Assembly (NCBI RefSeq): GCF_002954615.1
Contig: NZ_MSCJ01000001.1
Span: 1,736,001-1,800,000, forward strand
Direction of reading: 5' to 3'
Length of the DNA stretch: 64,000 nt
Source: Photobacterium angustum
GTDB lineage: Bacteria; Pseudomonadota; Gammaproteobacteria; Enterobacterales; Vibrionaceae
The number at the start of each line of letters is the position of its first letter. Position 1 is the first letter of the stretch. The translations under genes and the position numbers were made by a program. Shown here piece after piece: positions 47,052 through 55,927 of the stretch. The notes beneath the pieces are model-generated. The model saw only the letters and a program-made list of their open reading frames with translations. It was not told the origin of the DNA and did no database searches.

Positions 47052-47321
47052 TCAAGCAGCTAATAATATAGTCGTTGGCGACGCTGAAGCTGTAATTTCT
47101 CTAGGCAAACAAAGCGGTATAAATGCAGGATAATTGCGGTAAATTAATTGCGACGATAATTGAAAAATACCATCGTTAGTCTGTTTCAATTCAGGGAGGT
47201 AAGGGGAATAAAACGTAGCGCGCTTTAATTGAAAGAACTGCTGGGCCCGATAACGACAATGACGAAGTTGACGTTGATTACGAAGTTGCTTTCTATGAGC
47301 TCGTGAGCGGGCAATACGCAT
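47052..47321 (-). CDS. Small basic hypothetical protein
   Basis: An 89-codon ORF upstream of the methyltransferase gene on the same strand. It begins with an Arg/Gln-rich stretch (MRIARSRAHRKQLRNQRQLR) and continues with a neutral, Ser/Thr/Pro-containing half. A modest AGAG lies about 7 bases before the ATG. I recognise no family. The N-terminus could bind nucleic acid. Evidence is limited to an open frame in an otherwise empty 500-base gap, so it may be spurious. Confidence 0.4.
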   Translation of the reverse strand: MRIARSRAHRKQLRNQRQLRHCRYRAQQFFQLKRATFYSPYLPELKQTNDGIFQLSSQLIYRNYPAFIPLCLPREITASASPTTILLAA

Positions 47322-47470
47322 GTTTTTTCTCTTGCTAGGTGATCCTAGACAGCCATTATACGTTAAGCTTATTGATAGTTATAGCACCAAGAATATGTGC
47401 TGATGCTAATTGCTGAGGATTTCTACAGTTCTAAATAAACTGCAGAAAAACACAGCAACCACATGAAAAC

Positions 47471-48166
47471 TTATACACTCGCCTTTTTATAAGCCAATGT
47501 TGGCCACTCTAATTGCCATGGCTGATTCCAATCGCTTAACGCCTGTTGTGTCTCAGCTACTTGCCACAATTTACCGTCTGTTGGTGGACAAATAAAACGC
47601 TGTGTTTCGCCCTTGTAAGGAAAAGACAGTGCATAAGCATGTAAGTAACCACGATCTGACGCTTCAGTGCCATAAATATCATCGCCAGTGATACCAGAAC
47701 CAACACTACGTAATGCAACACGGATCTGATGCGTTTTCCCAGTATGAGGCTTACAGAGAAATAAACGTCGTCCTTCACCTGCAGCTGTTGAGAAAAACTG
47801 AGTAATGGCTGGATTTTCCTTTGTACTTTCTAATTTCCAGCTACTACGACGTGAACGAGTCATATCACCAATCACCACACCTTGTTTTTTCTTTGGCTTT
47901 TTGGTGCCTATTGCTACATAAAACTTTTCGACCACCCGCTCAGCAAAATTTGAAGACAGGATCGATGCCGCTTCTTTATTGCGTCCAAGCAGAAGTAAAC
48001 CTGATGTCATTTTGTCGAGACGGTGGATCAAATACAGCTTTTCGTCGCCAGTTTGTTCAGCAACAGCAGCGAGTAACGGCTGATCATTGTCATCTTTATG
48101 AACACTGATACCTGGATGCTTATTAATGACTAAAAAATCAGGGTGTTGGTAAACAAGAGTAAACAT
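47471..48166 (-). CDS. RluA-family pseudouridine synthase (TIGR01621-like)
   Basis: A 231-residue stand-alone catalytic domain without an S4 domain. FLVINKHPGISVHKDD starts the fold, the catalytic Asp is in LIHRLDKMTSGLLLLGRN, and GKTHQIRVALRSVGSGITGD closes the active site. Family members of this size modify an rRNA or tRNA uridine; I cannot say which. It is followed on the same strand by the small basic ORF after about 150 bases containing only a weak hairpin. Confidence 0.9.
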   Translation of the reverse strand: MFTLVYQHPDFLVINKHPGISVHKDDNDQPLLAAVAEQTGDEKLYLIHRLDKMTSGLLLLGRNKEAASILSSNFAERVVEKFYVAIGTKKPKKKQGVVIGDMTRSRRSSWKLESTKENPAITQFFSTAAGEGRRLFLCKPHTGKTHQIRVALRSVGSGITGDDIYGTEASDRGYLHAYALSFPYKGETQRFICPPTDGKLWQVAETQQALSDWNQPWQLEWPTLAYKKASV

Positions 48167-48453
48167 AGGGTAGCCTTACAACAAAAGAGCGAGCGAGTAT
48201 ACCAGCACAATATCAAAGGAAAAGTCAGGGGAGAAATTAACACAGTAAAAAAGTGGCATACCTCTATCTACTAAATACTTCTTCTCAATAAATTTCAGTA
48301 ATGAATATTAGGTGTAATTTATGCATTTAATTAGACAGTTAAAACTGATGCTTCACCCCATTTTTGTTAATAAACACCCTAAATATTAGGTTTTTTTTAC
48401 TTTTCAATGCACTATATATCTATAACGTATTATTGAATCAATGAAGTCATTTG

Positions 48454-49905
48454 ATGGAACAATTTTATCAAGTCTTAACGTGGATTGGCGTTTTCGCCTA
48501 CTGGTTACTCATCGCATCGGTTACTGTTCGCGTCGTATTTAAACGTCGTGTTGTCGGAGTATCGCTAGCGTGGATGATGATCATTTACATCGTACCCATC
48601 GGTGGGGTAATTGCATATCTATTATTTGGTGAATTAAATCTTGGTAAAAAGCGAGCTGAGCGTGCACGTGAAATGTTTTTGCCTTTTGCCAATTGGTTTA
48701 AACAACTCAATGATTGTCCGGGGCATCAACCTCAGGAAATGAGCCTTGTTGCTAAGCCGATCAGTGATTTATGTGAAAATCGATTAGGTATACCCGGGCT
48801 TATTGGTAATGATCTTTCCTTGCAATCATCACCACAAGAAATTTTACGTTCGCTGGTTAACGACATAAACAATGCACAACATTCAATCCACCTTGAATTT
48901 TATATCTGGAACCCAGGTGGGCTTGCTGATGAAGTTGGTGTTGCTTTAATTCAAGCGGCTAAACGTGGTGTTAGAGTTCGCTTGTTGCTTGATTCTGCGG
49001 GCAGTATGCGCTTCTTCCGATCGCATTGGCCTAAGTTAATGCGCGGCGCTGGCATCGAATTAGTTGAAGCCTTAGCAGTATCACCGTTTAGGATGTTCTT
49101 CCGTCGTCTAGATTTACGTCTACACCGTAAAATTGTCGTGGTTGATGATCATATTGCTTACACAGGCTCTATGAATTTAGTCGATCCTGCATTCTTTAAA
49201 GTTGATGCAGGTGTGGGTCTATGGGTCGATGTCATGGTGCGAATTTCAGGCCCTACCGTCTCAGTGCTAAATTGCATTCAAGCATGGGATTGGGAGGTAG
49301 AAACAGGCCAACGCTTTTTACCCCCACTGCCTTCTTGTACCTTTGATACTGCACACAAAGACACGGTACAAGTCATACCATCAGGGCCAGGTATGCCAGA
49401 TGATATAATTCATCAAGCGTTGTTACTAAGTATTTACCAAGCACAAAAATCTGTCGTTATCACAACCCCTTATTTCGTGCCGAGTGAACATTTACTACAT
49501 GCAATGAAAGGCGCGGCTGATCGTGGTATTGAAGTACACATTGTTATTCCGCGCAGAAATGATTCAATAATGGTGGAATGGGCAAGCCGATCATTCTTTA
49601 GTGATTTACTAGAATCAGGAGTACATATCCATCGTTTCCACGGCGGGTTGTTACACACAAAATCTGTGGTTATTGATGATAGTCATTGCCTAATTGGTAC
49701 TGTAAATCTTGATATGCGGAGCTTATGGCTTAATTTTGAAGTGACGATGGCGGTCGACAATATTGTTTTCACCCAAGAGCTAAGTCAATTACAACAAAGC
49801 TATATTGCTGATTCTGACGAAATCGATCGTGAACAATGGAGCAAACGTTCCATGAAGAACAAATTTATCGAACGCTTTTTCTATATGTTTAGCCCACTGC
49901 TTTAA
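48454..49905 (+). CDS. cls: Cardiolipin synthase (ClsA-type)
   Basis: Membrane phospholipase-D-family enzyme that condenses two phosphatidylglycerols to cardiolipin and glycerol. Two N-terminal membrane helices (about 10-28 and 38-60) lead to two PLD domains. The first HKD motif starts at His224 (HRKIVVVDD, then TGSMN), the second at His401 (HTKSVVIDD, then GTVNLDMRS). 483 residues, like E. coli ClsA (486). I use the ATG at 48454 rather than the TTG directly before it. It has its own promoter region and terminator. Confidence 0.95.
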   Translation: MEQFYQVLTWIGVFAYWLLIASVTVRVVFKRRVVGVSLAWMMIIYIVPIGGVIAYLLFGELNLGKKRAERAREMFLPFANWFKQLNDCPGHQPQEMSLVAKPISDLCENRLGIPGLIGNDLSLQSSPQEILRSLVNDINNAQHSIHLEFYIWNPGGLADEVGVALIQAAKRGVRVRLLLDSAGSMRFFRSHWPKLMRGAGIELVEALAVSPFRMFFRRLDLRLHRKIVVVDDHIAYTGSMNLVDPAFFKVDAGVGLWVDVMVRISGPTVSVLNCIQAWDWEVETGQRFLPPLPSCTFDTAHKDTVQVIPSGPGMPDDIIHQALLLSIYQAQKSVVITTPYFVPSEHLLHAMKGAADRGIEVHIVIPRRNDSIMVEWASRSFFSDLLESGVHIHRFHGGLLHTKSVVIDDSHCLIGTVNLDMRSLWLNFEVTMAVDNIVFTQELSQLQQSYIADSDEIDREQWSKRSMKNKFIERFFYMFSPLL

Positions 49906-49937
49906 CGCAATTAAGCTTAAATAAAAGTTAACCATTA

Positions 49938-49965
49938 AAAAAGGCAATCATTTGATTGCCTTTTT
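49938..49965. terminator. Bidirectional terminator between cls and the alcohol dehydrogenase gene
   Basis: AAAAAGGCAATC (49938-49949) pairs with GATTGCCTTTTT (49954-49965), four-base loop, between convergent genes. Confidence 0.88.
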
Positions 49966-49986
49966 ATTATCTCGTTACTTTAGCAA

Positions 49987-51135
49987 TTACATTGCAGCCA
50001 TAAAGATCTGTGAAATCTCTTCATGGGTTGCCTGTTTAGGGTTAGTGAAACCACAAGCATCTTTCAATGCATTATCAGCCAATAGTGCGATATCTTCTTC
50101 TTTCACACCCAGCTCTTTTAAACCTAGTGGAATGCCAACATCTTTAGATAGCGCCACAATCGCTTCAAGTGCCGCATTAGCCCCCTGCTCTGCAGTCATA
50201 CCTTCGACATCAACACCCATAGCTTTAGCAACATCACGTAAACGCTCAGATGATACTTGTGCGTTATAACGTTGAACATGTGGTAGTAATACCGCATTAC
50301 ATACACCATGAGGAAGATTGTAGTAACCGCCTAACTGGTGCGCCATCGCATGTACATAACCGAGTGATGCATTATTGAATGCCATACCAGCCATGAACTG
50401 CGCATACGCCATTTGCTCACGAGCATTAAGGTTTTGACCTTCTTTAACAGCGGTACGTAGGTTTTGTTGAATTAACTCAATCGCTTTAATCGCCACAGCG
50501 TCAGTAATTGGTGTTGCGGCTGTAGAAACATACGCTTCAATAGCGTGAGTTAATGCATCCATCCCTGTTGCAGCGGTTAATGATGCAGGTTTTGCCAACA
50601 TTAACTGAGGATCATTTACAGATATTAATGGGGTAGTATTTTTATCGACAATCGCCATCTTAATATGACGCTCTTCATCAGTAATGATACAGAAACGGGT
50701 CATCTCCGATGCAGTACCCGCTGTAGTATTAATAGCAACTACAGGTAGCTGTGCTTTTGCAGAACGATCAACACCTTCATAGTCACCAATTTGACCACCG
50801 TTGGCAGCCAATAGCGCAATACCTTTTGCGCAGTCATGTGGAGAACCACCACCCAATGAAATTACAAAATCACATTGGTTTTCTTTTAGTAACGCTAAAC
50901 CTTCATCAACGTTTTTAATGGTTGGGTTTGGTTGGGTGCCATCGTAAACCACAGAGTCAATATCACGCTCAGTGAGCAATACAGCCACTTGAGTAACCAC
51001 ACCAATTTGTTTCAATACTTTATCGGTAACAATGAGTGCTTTTTTAAAACCGTGAGATTTAATGGCATCAGCCGCTTGAGTCAAACAGCCTGCGCCCATA
51101 AAGTTAACAGTAGGAATATAGAATGCACTGCTCAT
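49987..51135 (-). CDS. yiaY: Iron-containing alcohol dehydrogenase, YiaY-like
   Basis: Group III NAD-dependent, Fe-activated alcohol dehydrogenase, 382 residues. The nucleotide-binding [16 protein letters not shown] and the metal-ligand segments [16 protein letters not shown] (Asp, His) and [19 protein letters not shown] (two His) are intact. Similarity to E. coli YiaY (383 residues) is high throughout, with the butanol/propanediol dehydrogenases as alternatives. Substrate is therefore not certain. The gene stands alone; its upstream region is a long AT-rich spacer, where an anaerobic regulator site might be expected, but I could not identify one. Confidence 0.92.
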   Translation of the reverse strand: MSSAFYIPTVNFMGAGCLTQAADAIKSHGFKKALIVTDKVLKQIGVVTQVAVLLTERDIDSVVYDGTQPNPTIKNVDEGLALLKENQCDFVISLGGGSPHDCAKGIALLAANGGQIGDYEGVDRSAKAQLPVVAINTTAGTASEMTRFCIITDEERHIKMAIVDKNTTPLISVNDPQLMLAKPASLTAATGMDALTHAIEAYVSTAATPITDAVAIKAIELIQQNLRTAVKEGQNLNAREQMAYAQFMAGMAFNNASLGYVHAMAHQLGGYYNLPHGVCNAVLLPHVQRYNAQVSSERLRDVAKAMGVDVEGMTAEQGANAALEAIVALSKDVGIPLGLKELGVKEEDIALLADNALKDACGFTNPKQATHEEISQIFMAAM

Positions 51136-51650
51136 AATATTTACCTTAATTTAAATAATATTAATTACCAAAACACTCTGTTAAAAATGCTTTCGTAAAT
51201 AATACAAGAACAATCAAATATCTCTTTAGTATCGTTTTACCTACTTAATAATTTATTTATTTGATCTAAAACAAAAAAATTAACGTCATAATAAAGATAA
51301 ATTTTTAAATTGATAAAGATCTCATTATTTGATTTTTATTATCTATTCTATGAAATTTAGATTTGCAATAAAGAAACAATATATAAAATAAATTGCCAGA
51401 CTTTATAATTAATGTGACATATCCCGATGAAAAATCGAATCAACCATGATAAAGCCGAAATGACATTCCCTTGATTAAAAAAAGGACAATTAAGCCGCCA
51501 CAACACCGCAATAAATACCAAAAAAGCAACAGATGTGTTTTTTTTATTATACATATCGCACTTTTATACTCTTAAGTTTGCCTGCCATTCCTCTTAATTG
51601 CACTATTTTACTATTGATGATTTTAATTAACTGACAAAAGGAATTATTTA
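51136..51650. other. Long AT-rich divergent spacer
   Basis: About 515 very AT-rich bases between the divergent alcohol dehydrogenase and M48 protease genes. The only ORF (65 codons, minus, from 51554) is of low complexity and has no ribosome site, so I do not call it. No clear promoter elements or repeats were seen. Confidence 0.35.
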
Positions 51651-52445
51651 ATGAACGTTTCTTCGTTACGTCATCCTAAAGAAAATCTTTATAAAATGTT
51701 ATGCATTATTATTGGTGGATTAATTTGGGCTGGATTATTACTGGGCACACTTTTTAGTATTCTTATTTTTCTTATTCCAGTAGCATTCTTTATTTGGCTT
51801 TCAAGTAAATTCTTTCAAGCCAGTATTTTTGGTAATGCCGTGCACGTTAATAAAAACCAATATACAAACTTAAATAATATGGCTGACGAAATAGCCACTG
51901 CGCTAGATATGAAAGAAAAGCCTGAAATGTTTATTGTAAACTCTCAAGGTTTAACCAATGCATTAGCGGTGAAATTTCTATCTCGTAAATACACGCTACT
52001 GTTTAGCGATTTAGTTGATTTATTATGGGAAGAGAAAAAACAAGATCAACTGCGTTTTGTTATTGCTCATGAACTTGCTCACCATGCTGCAGGTCACGTA
52101 AATTTCTGGATTAACTTATTAATGAAGCCAGCAATGTTTATCCCTTTCTTAGGTTCAGCTTATAGCCGTGCTTGTGAATTAACCTGTGATCGCATTGCTG
52201 CTGAAATTATTAATAATAAATCCGCCAGCATTAATGCCCTCATCACTCTAGCATCAGGAAGCCGAGAACTAGTGACTGCAACCAATAATGACAGTTTTGT
52301 ACAACAAGAGCTGAGTGTGCCTACCGTATTTGGTTTTTTACAAGAAATTACCTCAAGCCACCCACGTATGACAAAACGTGTTATCGCGATTAATAACTAT
52401 CAGCTTGGTGAGCAAGAATCGACTCTGATCGCTCGTGAAGCCTAA
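51651..52445 (+). CDS. M48-family membrane metalloprotease
   Basis: A 264-residue zinc protease of the Ste24/HtpX clan. Two adjoining N-terminal hydrophobic segments (about 17-55) anchor it. The zinc site is HELAHH at residues 140-145 (HExxH), with the third ligand Glu176 in CELTCDRIAAE. Unlike HtpX it lacks further obvious segments apart from FWINLLMKPAMFIPFLGSA between the motifs. It could act in membrane protein quality control. AAAGGA lies 9 bases before the ATG. It is monocistronic with its own terminator. Confidence 0.9.
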   Translation: MNVSSLRHPKENLYKMLCIIIGGLIWAGLLLGTLFSILIFLIPVAFFIWLSSKFFQASIFGNAVHVNKNQYTNLNNMADEIATALDMKEKPEMFIVNSQGLTNALAVKFLSRKYTLLFSDLVDLLWEEKKQDQLRFVIAHELAHHAAGHVNFWINLLMKPAMFIPFLGSAYSRACELTCDRIAAEIINNKSASINALITLASGSRELVTATNNDSFVQQELSVPTVFGFLQEITSSHPRMTKRVIAINNYQLGEQESTLIAREA

Positions 52446-52464
52446 CAAATCATTGCCATAGCCA

Positions 52465-52489
52465 AAAGCCGCTTTAAATTAGCGGCTTT
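52465..52489. terminator. Bidirectional terminator after the M48 gene
   Basis: AAAGCCGCT (52465-52473) pairs with AGCGGCTTT (52481-52489), seven-base loop, between convergent genes. Confidence 0.8.
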
Positions 52490-52497
52490 ATTCATTT

Positions 52498-53367
52498 TTA
52501 GCACTTCGGTATAGCCTGCGATAAATTATCCACTAACCAATCAGCAAACAATTTTTCTTCACCGACTAAATTTGCTTTATCACTCATCAGAATATAATCA
52601 CACCCCGACGGCACAAAACCAAATGGCGCGACTAACACACCTCGTTTGATGTCATCCATGACAAAAGGATATGACCCCATTGCAGCCCCTAGTCCATCAA
52701 TAGCCGCTTGAATACAAAAATAAAAATGACCAAATGTCTGCTGCGAGTGGTGAGTAAAATCAGTTGCTGTACCGCTCATTTGCTGCCAGTTTTGCCATGC
52801 GCTAGCTCGAGTTGCACTATGAATCGTCGTGATACTACCAAGATCGTGCTTCACTTTTTCCCAATAATCGGGCGAGAAAACGGGACCCACCCACTCTTCA
52901 ACTAATGACGTTTTGTAGTAATCACGATGACACTCAAAATCATCACGACGTATCGCAAGCGATAAGCCATTTGTCCCTAATTGAACAGCCCCACCAGCTG
53001 TCGATAAACGCACATCAATACCTGACGATTCATAAAAGCCACTTAATCTAGGCATTAACCAACGCATGGTTAATGTTGGCTCACATGACACCTCTAACGT
53101 GTGAAGCCTTGACTGTCGCAACTCATTGACAGTGTTTTCCAATACGTTAAACACTTGACGGGTAGACACTTTTAACTTTTCACCTTCCTGCGTTAAAAAG
53201 ACGTTACGCCCTTTTTTATAAAAAAGCGCAACGCCTAAATACGTTTCTAGCGTCTTGATCTGTTTGCTCACTGCACCATGCGTAATGTTCAATTGCTGTG
53301 CCGCTTCACTAAAACTTGAACACGACGCTGACACATCGAATACATGAAAAGCTTTAAGATGTCTCAT
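52498..53367 (-). CDS. LysR-type regulator, GcvA-like, divergent from a LysE exporter
   Basis: A 289-residue transcription factor. The winged helix (RHLKAFHVFDVSASCSSFSE, then NITHGAVSKQIKTLETYLGV) and TQEGEKL are standard LysR; the effector domain with LTMRWLMPRLSGFYE is of the GcvA/AmpR group. It is divergent from, and 98 bases away from, an RhtB/LysE exporter, so it most likely controls that gene and itself. A palindrome overlaps its own promoter side (see separate entry). The inducer is unknown, but an amino acid is likely. Confidence 0.9.
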   Translation of the reverse strand: MRHLKAFHVFDVSASCSSFSEAAQQLNITHGAVSKQIKTLETYLGVALFYKKGRNVFLTQEGEKLKVSTRQVFNVLENTVNELRQSRLHTLEVSCEPTLTMRWLMPRLSGFYESSGIDVRLSTAGGAVQLGTNGLSLAIRRDDFECHRDYYKTSLVEEWVGPVFSPDYWEKVKHDLGSITTIHSATRASAWQNWQQMSGTATDFTHHSQQTFGHFYFCIQAAIDGLGAAMGSYPFVMDDIKRGVLVAPFGFVPSGCDYILMSDKANLVGEEKLFADWLVDNLSQAIPKC

Positions 53368-53368
53368 C

Positions 53369-53385
53369 TGTGAATTTTTCTCACA
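53369..53385. promoter_or_regulatory. Palindrome in the LysR/LysE intergenic region
   Basis: TGTGA-N7-TCACA directly upstream of the LysR start codon. The 7-base spacer makes CRP unlikely (it prefers 6). The position and dyad fit a LysR-type autoregulatory site. Confidence 0.45.
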
Positions 53386-53465
53386 TGTTATTTCACTTCT
53401 TTTCGATTAAAACATAGCCATCGCACGCATACAATATCGCCATAAAAAACTTGCTGGAGAGACAA

Positions 53466-54077
53466 ATGGAACTAATTAGCTTAGCTATTTTGGGATTATT
53501 GATTGTAATAAGTCCCGGTGCTGATTTCGTATTAGTGTTAAAAAACAGCCTCAATCACGGACGTTCCGCGGGGATCTGGACTGCAATCGGTATTAGCCTT
53601 GCGATCACCATACACATTTCTTACTCATTATTGGGGATCAGTTACCTTATCTCACAAAATGAAATGCTATTTAATGCCATTCGCTATGCAGGTGCTGCCT
53701 ATCTAATTTATTTAGGGATAAAAGGGATCTTTTTTTCTGACAATAAAACCGATCTACAAGGTGCAACTAAGCCGAGTAAAAGTAGCCAACACTTTGTAGC
53801 ACAAGGCTTTCTTTGTAACGCGTTAAATCCTAAAACCATGCTGTTTTTCTTAAGCGTGTTTAGCCAAGTCATTTCTACTGATACAAGTAATAACCATATC
53901 GCTTTGATATATGGTGGTTACATGATTGCGATGCACTGTTTATGGTTTAGCCTTGTTGCGATCCTATTTACATCAAAAGCACTGCAAACACGTTTATTGA
54001 ATATGAAGAAGCGACTAAACCAACTCTGTGGCGTAGGACTGGTTACCTTCGGAACTGTGCTGACATTAAAATCTTAG
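53466..54077 (+). CDS. LysE/RhtB-family amino acid exporter
   Basis: A 203-residue inner-membrane exporter with about six membrane segments. The family signature appears in LLIVISPGADFVLVLKNSLN (SPGPD-like) followed by GRSAGIWTAIGISLAITIHI, YLIYLGIKG, and the second-half ALNPKTMLFFLSVFSQ. I choose the ATG at 53466 (GGAGAG 6 bases upstream) over a TTG at 53451. Substrates in this family are threonine, homoserine, leucine or lysine; not determined here. Probably regulated by the divergent LysR protein. Confidence 0.9.
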   Translation: MELISLAILGLLIVISPGADFVLVLKNSLNHGRSAGIWTAIGISLAITIHISYSLLGISYLISQNEMLFNAIRYAGAAYLIYLGIKGIFFSDNKTDLQGATKPSKSSQHFVAQGFLCNALNPKTMLFFLSVFSQVISTDTSNNHIALIYGGYMIAMHCLWFSLVAILFTSKALQTRLLNMKKRLNQLCGVGLVTFGTVLTLKS

Positions 54078-54092
54078 CGCTTGAAACTCAAC

Positions 54093-54125
54093 GTCGCCGA
54101 TCATCATTCGGCGACTTTCTTTTTA
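54093..54125 (+). terminator. Terminator after the LysE gene
   Basis: GTCGCCGA (54093-54100) pairs with TCGGCGAC (54108-54115), then TTTCTTTTT. Confidence 0.85.
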
Positions 54126-54243
54126 TCACCTCCAATATTTCTACAAAATCCAAACGACTTAGTGAAAAGTTCTCACTAAACACCTCTTACGGAAATAAAT
54201 CTCGAAAAAATAAGTAAAGTCTCATTTTTATTCTAACTTTTCG

Positions 54244-54272
54244 TTGACATCTTTACTTCATATCACTAATAT
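54244..54272 (+). promoter_or_regulatory. Sigma-70 promoter of the NRAMP-like gene
   Basis: Consensus -35 TTGACA (54244-54249), exact 17-base spacer, and TAATAT (54267-54272). It predicts a 5' untranslated region of about 125 bases before the ATG. Confidence 0.7.
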
Positions 54273-54355
54273 CCGCGTCAAAGCAAACGATTACATTTCG
54301 TAACTATCTGTTTTTACGTTTTTTTTCTTTTCTTTGAGTCAGCTGATCTCGGTCA

Positions 54356-54391
54356 GTTGTCTTTCTTTTTTCTATAAAAGAGAGAGACAAC
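54356..54391 (+). promoter_or_regulatory. Long hairpin in the 5' UTR of the NRAMP-like gene
   Basis: GTTGTCTTTCTTTTT (54356-54370) pairs over 15 bp, with two G-U pairs, with AAAGAGAGAGACAAC (54377-54391), with a six-base loop. It ends 15 bases before the start codon and just before the AGAGA ribosome site. No T-run follows, so it is not an ordinary terminator. Confidence 0.5.
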
Positions 54392-54406
54392 ATTTTAGAG
54401 ACCAAC

Positions 54407-55633
54407 ATGACAAAGATTACTTCTATAGCACCTACCAGTACTCAAGACACTTCTTGGCAAAACAAAGCAATTTTAAGTGTAGCTTTCCTAATGGCTACGA
54501 CCTCTGTTGGTCCGGGCTTTTTAACCCAAACTGCCGTTTTTACTAACATCTATAAAATCGACATGGCATTTCCTGTTTTTGCATCCATGTTTATCACCTT
54601 CGGTATTGTGATGAACTTGTGGCGCATTGTAGGTGTATCTGGCTTACGTATCCAAGACATTGCTAATCGTGTTGCACCGGGGATGGGCTATGTTGTCGGT
54701 ATTCTACTTGCGCTTGGTGCAGTGGCGTTTAACTTTGGTAACGTCAGTGGTGCTGCGTTAGGTATTAATGTTCTGACCGGTGTCGATACCACATGGGGCG
54801 CATTGTTCACAGGCGTTGTCGGTTGTTTACTGTTTGTCGTTCATAATGCCTCGAAGCGCATGGATCAAATGGCGCGCTACCTTGGCTTGTTTATGATTGT
54901 GCTGATTGCTTATGTGGCAATGACTAGCCTTCCACCTATGGATGAAACACTAAAAGCGGCTGTGATACCAACAGATATGAGTAACCTATTACTGCCAACG
55001 TTAACCATAGTTGGTGGTGCTGTCGGTGGTTACTACACAGGTGCGCAGCGATTAGTTGATGTTGGCTTACAAGGTAAAGAAAACGTAGGCGCAATTAAAA
55101 AAGCAGCATGGGCTGGCATTTCAATCGCCGTTGTTATTCGTATTCTGCTGTTTTTAGCAATATTTGGCGTGATTGCAACGGGCGCAGTATTAGAGACATC
55201 AAATCCAGCCGCTGATGCTTTCCGACAAGGTGCAGGTGAAGTGGGTTATTTTATCTTTGGCTTGGTGTTGTTTGTTGCTTCAATCACTTCAGTTGTTGGC
55301 AACTCTTACATGGCAATCTCGCTGATTAAGACCCTATTCCCTGTGGTTGCGCGCAATGAAAAAGCATGGTGTGTGGGCTTTATTATCATCACCAGCCTTG
55401 GCACTGTGACCATGAACATGCCTATTCTGCTGCTAATGTTGGCCGGTCTTATCAACAGTATTATTCTGCCAGTGGTATTAGCCATGCTACTTGCAGCGAC
55501 TCGCCGCAAAGACATCGTGGGAGATTACAAACACCCGATGTACCTAACCGTTACAGGTGTCTTAATTGTGGTGGTAATGGCAGCGGCTAGCCTTTCAAAC
55601 ATCAGCAACTTTATGACAAAGTTTATGGGATAA
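54407..55633 (+). CDS. NRAMP-superfamily transporter lacking the canonical metal motif
   Basis: A 408-residue inner-membrane protein with about 11 segments, of the NRAMP-like group that includes B. subtilis YcsG. The first segment reads TTSVGPGFLTQTA where metal-transporting NRAMPs have DPGN, and the sixth reads TIVGGAVGGYYTGAQRLVD where they have the MPH motif. So the residues that bind Mn2+ or Fe2+ are absent, and a different substrate is likely. The reading frame is long and clean, not a decayed gene. It has its own consensus promoter and a structured leader. The ribosome site is AGAGA 6 bases before the ATG. Confidence 0.85.
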   Translation: MTKITSIAPTSTQDTSWQNKAILSVAFLMATTSVGPGFLTQTAVFTNIYKIDMAFPVFASMFITFGIVMNLWRIVGVSGLRIQDIANRVAPGMGYVVGILLALGAVAFNFGNVSGAALGINVLTGVDTTWGALFTGVVGCLLFVVHNASKRMDQMARYLGLFMIVLIAYVAMTSLPPMDETLKAAVIPTDMSNLLLPTLTIVGGAVGGYYTGAQRLVDVGLQGKENVGAIKKAAWAGISIAVVIRILLFLAIFGVIATGAVLETSNPAADAFRQGAGEVGYFIFGLVLFVASITSVVGNSYMAISLIKTLFPVVARNEKAWCVGFIIITSLGTVTMNMPILLLMLAGLINSIILPVVLAMLLAATRRKDIVGDYKHPMYLTVTGVLIVVVMAAASLSNISNFMTKFMG

Positions 55634-55654
55634 CCCCAACACTTAGTACCGCAC

Positions 55655-55688
55655 AATAAAGGTCTAGTGATAGTGCTAGATCTTTATT
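55655..55688 (+). terminator. Hairpin after the NRAMP-like gene
   Basis: AATAAAGGTCTAG (55655-55667) pairs with CTAGATCTTTATT (55676-55688) with one G-U pair. There is no T-run beyond the arm itself. Probable 3' end of the transcript. Confidence 0.6.
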
Positions 55689-55927
55689 AACTTAGCCATC
55701 ATTAGAATAAATGCACTTAATCGAATGCAGATATAATTATACATAGTGACGGGGATTACAAATCAAGCATATCTTTCATTGACCACATTCATCCTACCCA
55801 TCTATAACGCACAATAACCTTAAAAAATTAATGGTTGTTGAGACAGAAAAATGGCAACATGCCTAATATTTTGTACAGAAAATAGATAATAAATGATCTG
55901 TAATAACAGATACATTGAGGATAAATA

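Noticed and set aside
51357..51554. 65-codon minus-strand ORF in the alcohol dehydrogenase/M48 spacer
   Set aside because: Low-complexity, AT-driven hydrophobic sequence with no ribosome site and no framing signals.
53369..53385. CRP site in the LysR/LysE region
   Set aside because: TGTGA and TCACA arms are present but separated by 7 bases instead of 6, so a LysR-type dyad is more likely.
55634..55927. Direct repeat of the tRNA-Ser 3' end as an attachment site for the ATPase islet
   Set aside because: I searched the upstream flank by eye for the GGATTTGAACCCT/GGCGGAGAG segment and found no copy, so integration by a tyrosine recombinase is not supported.
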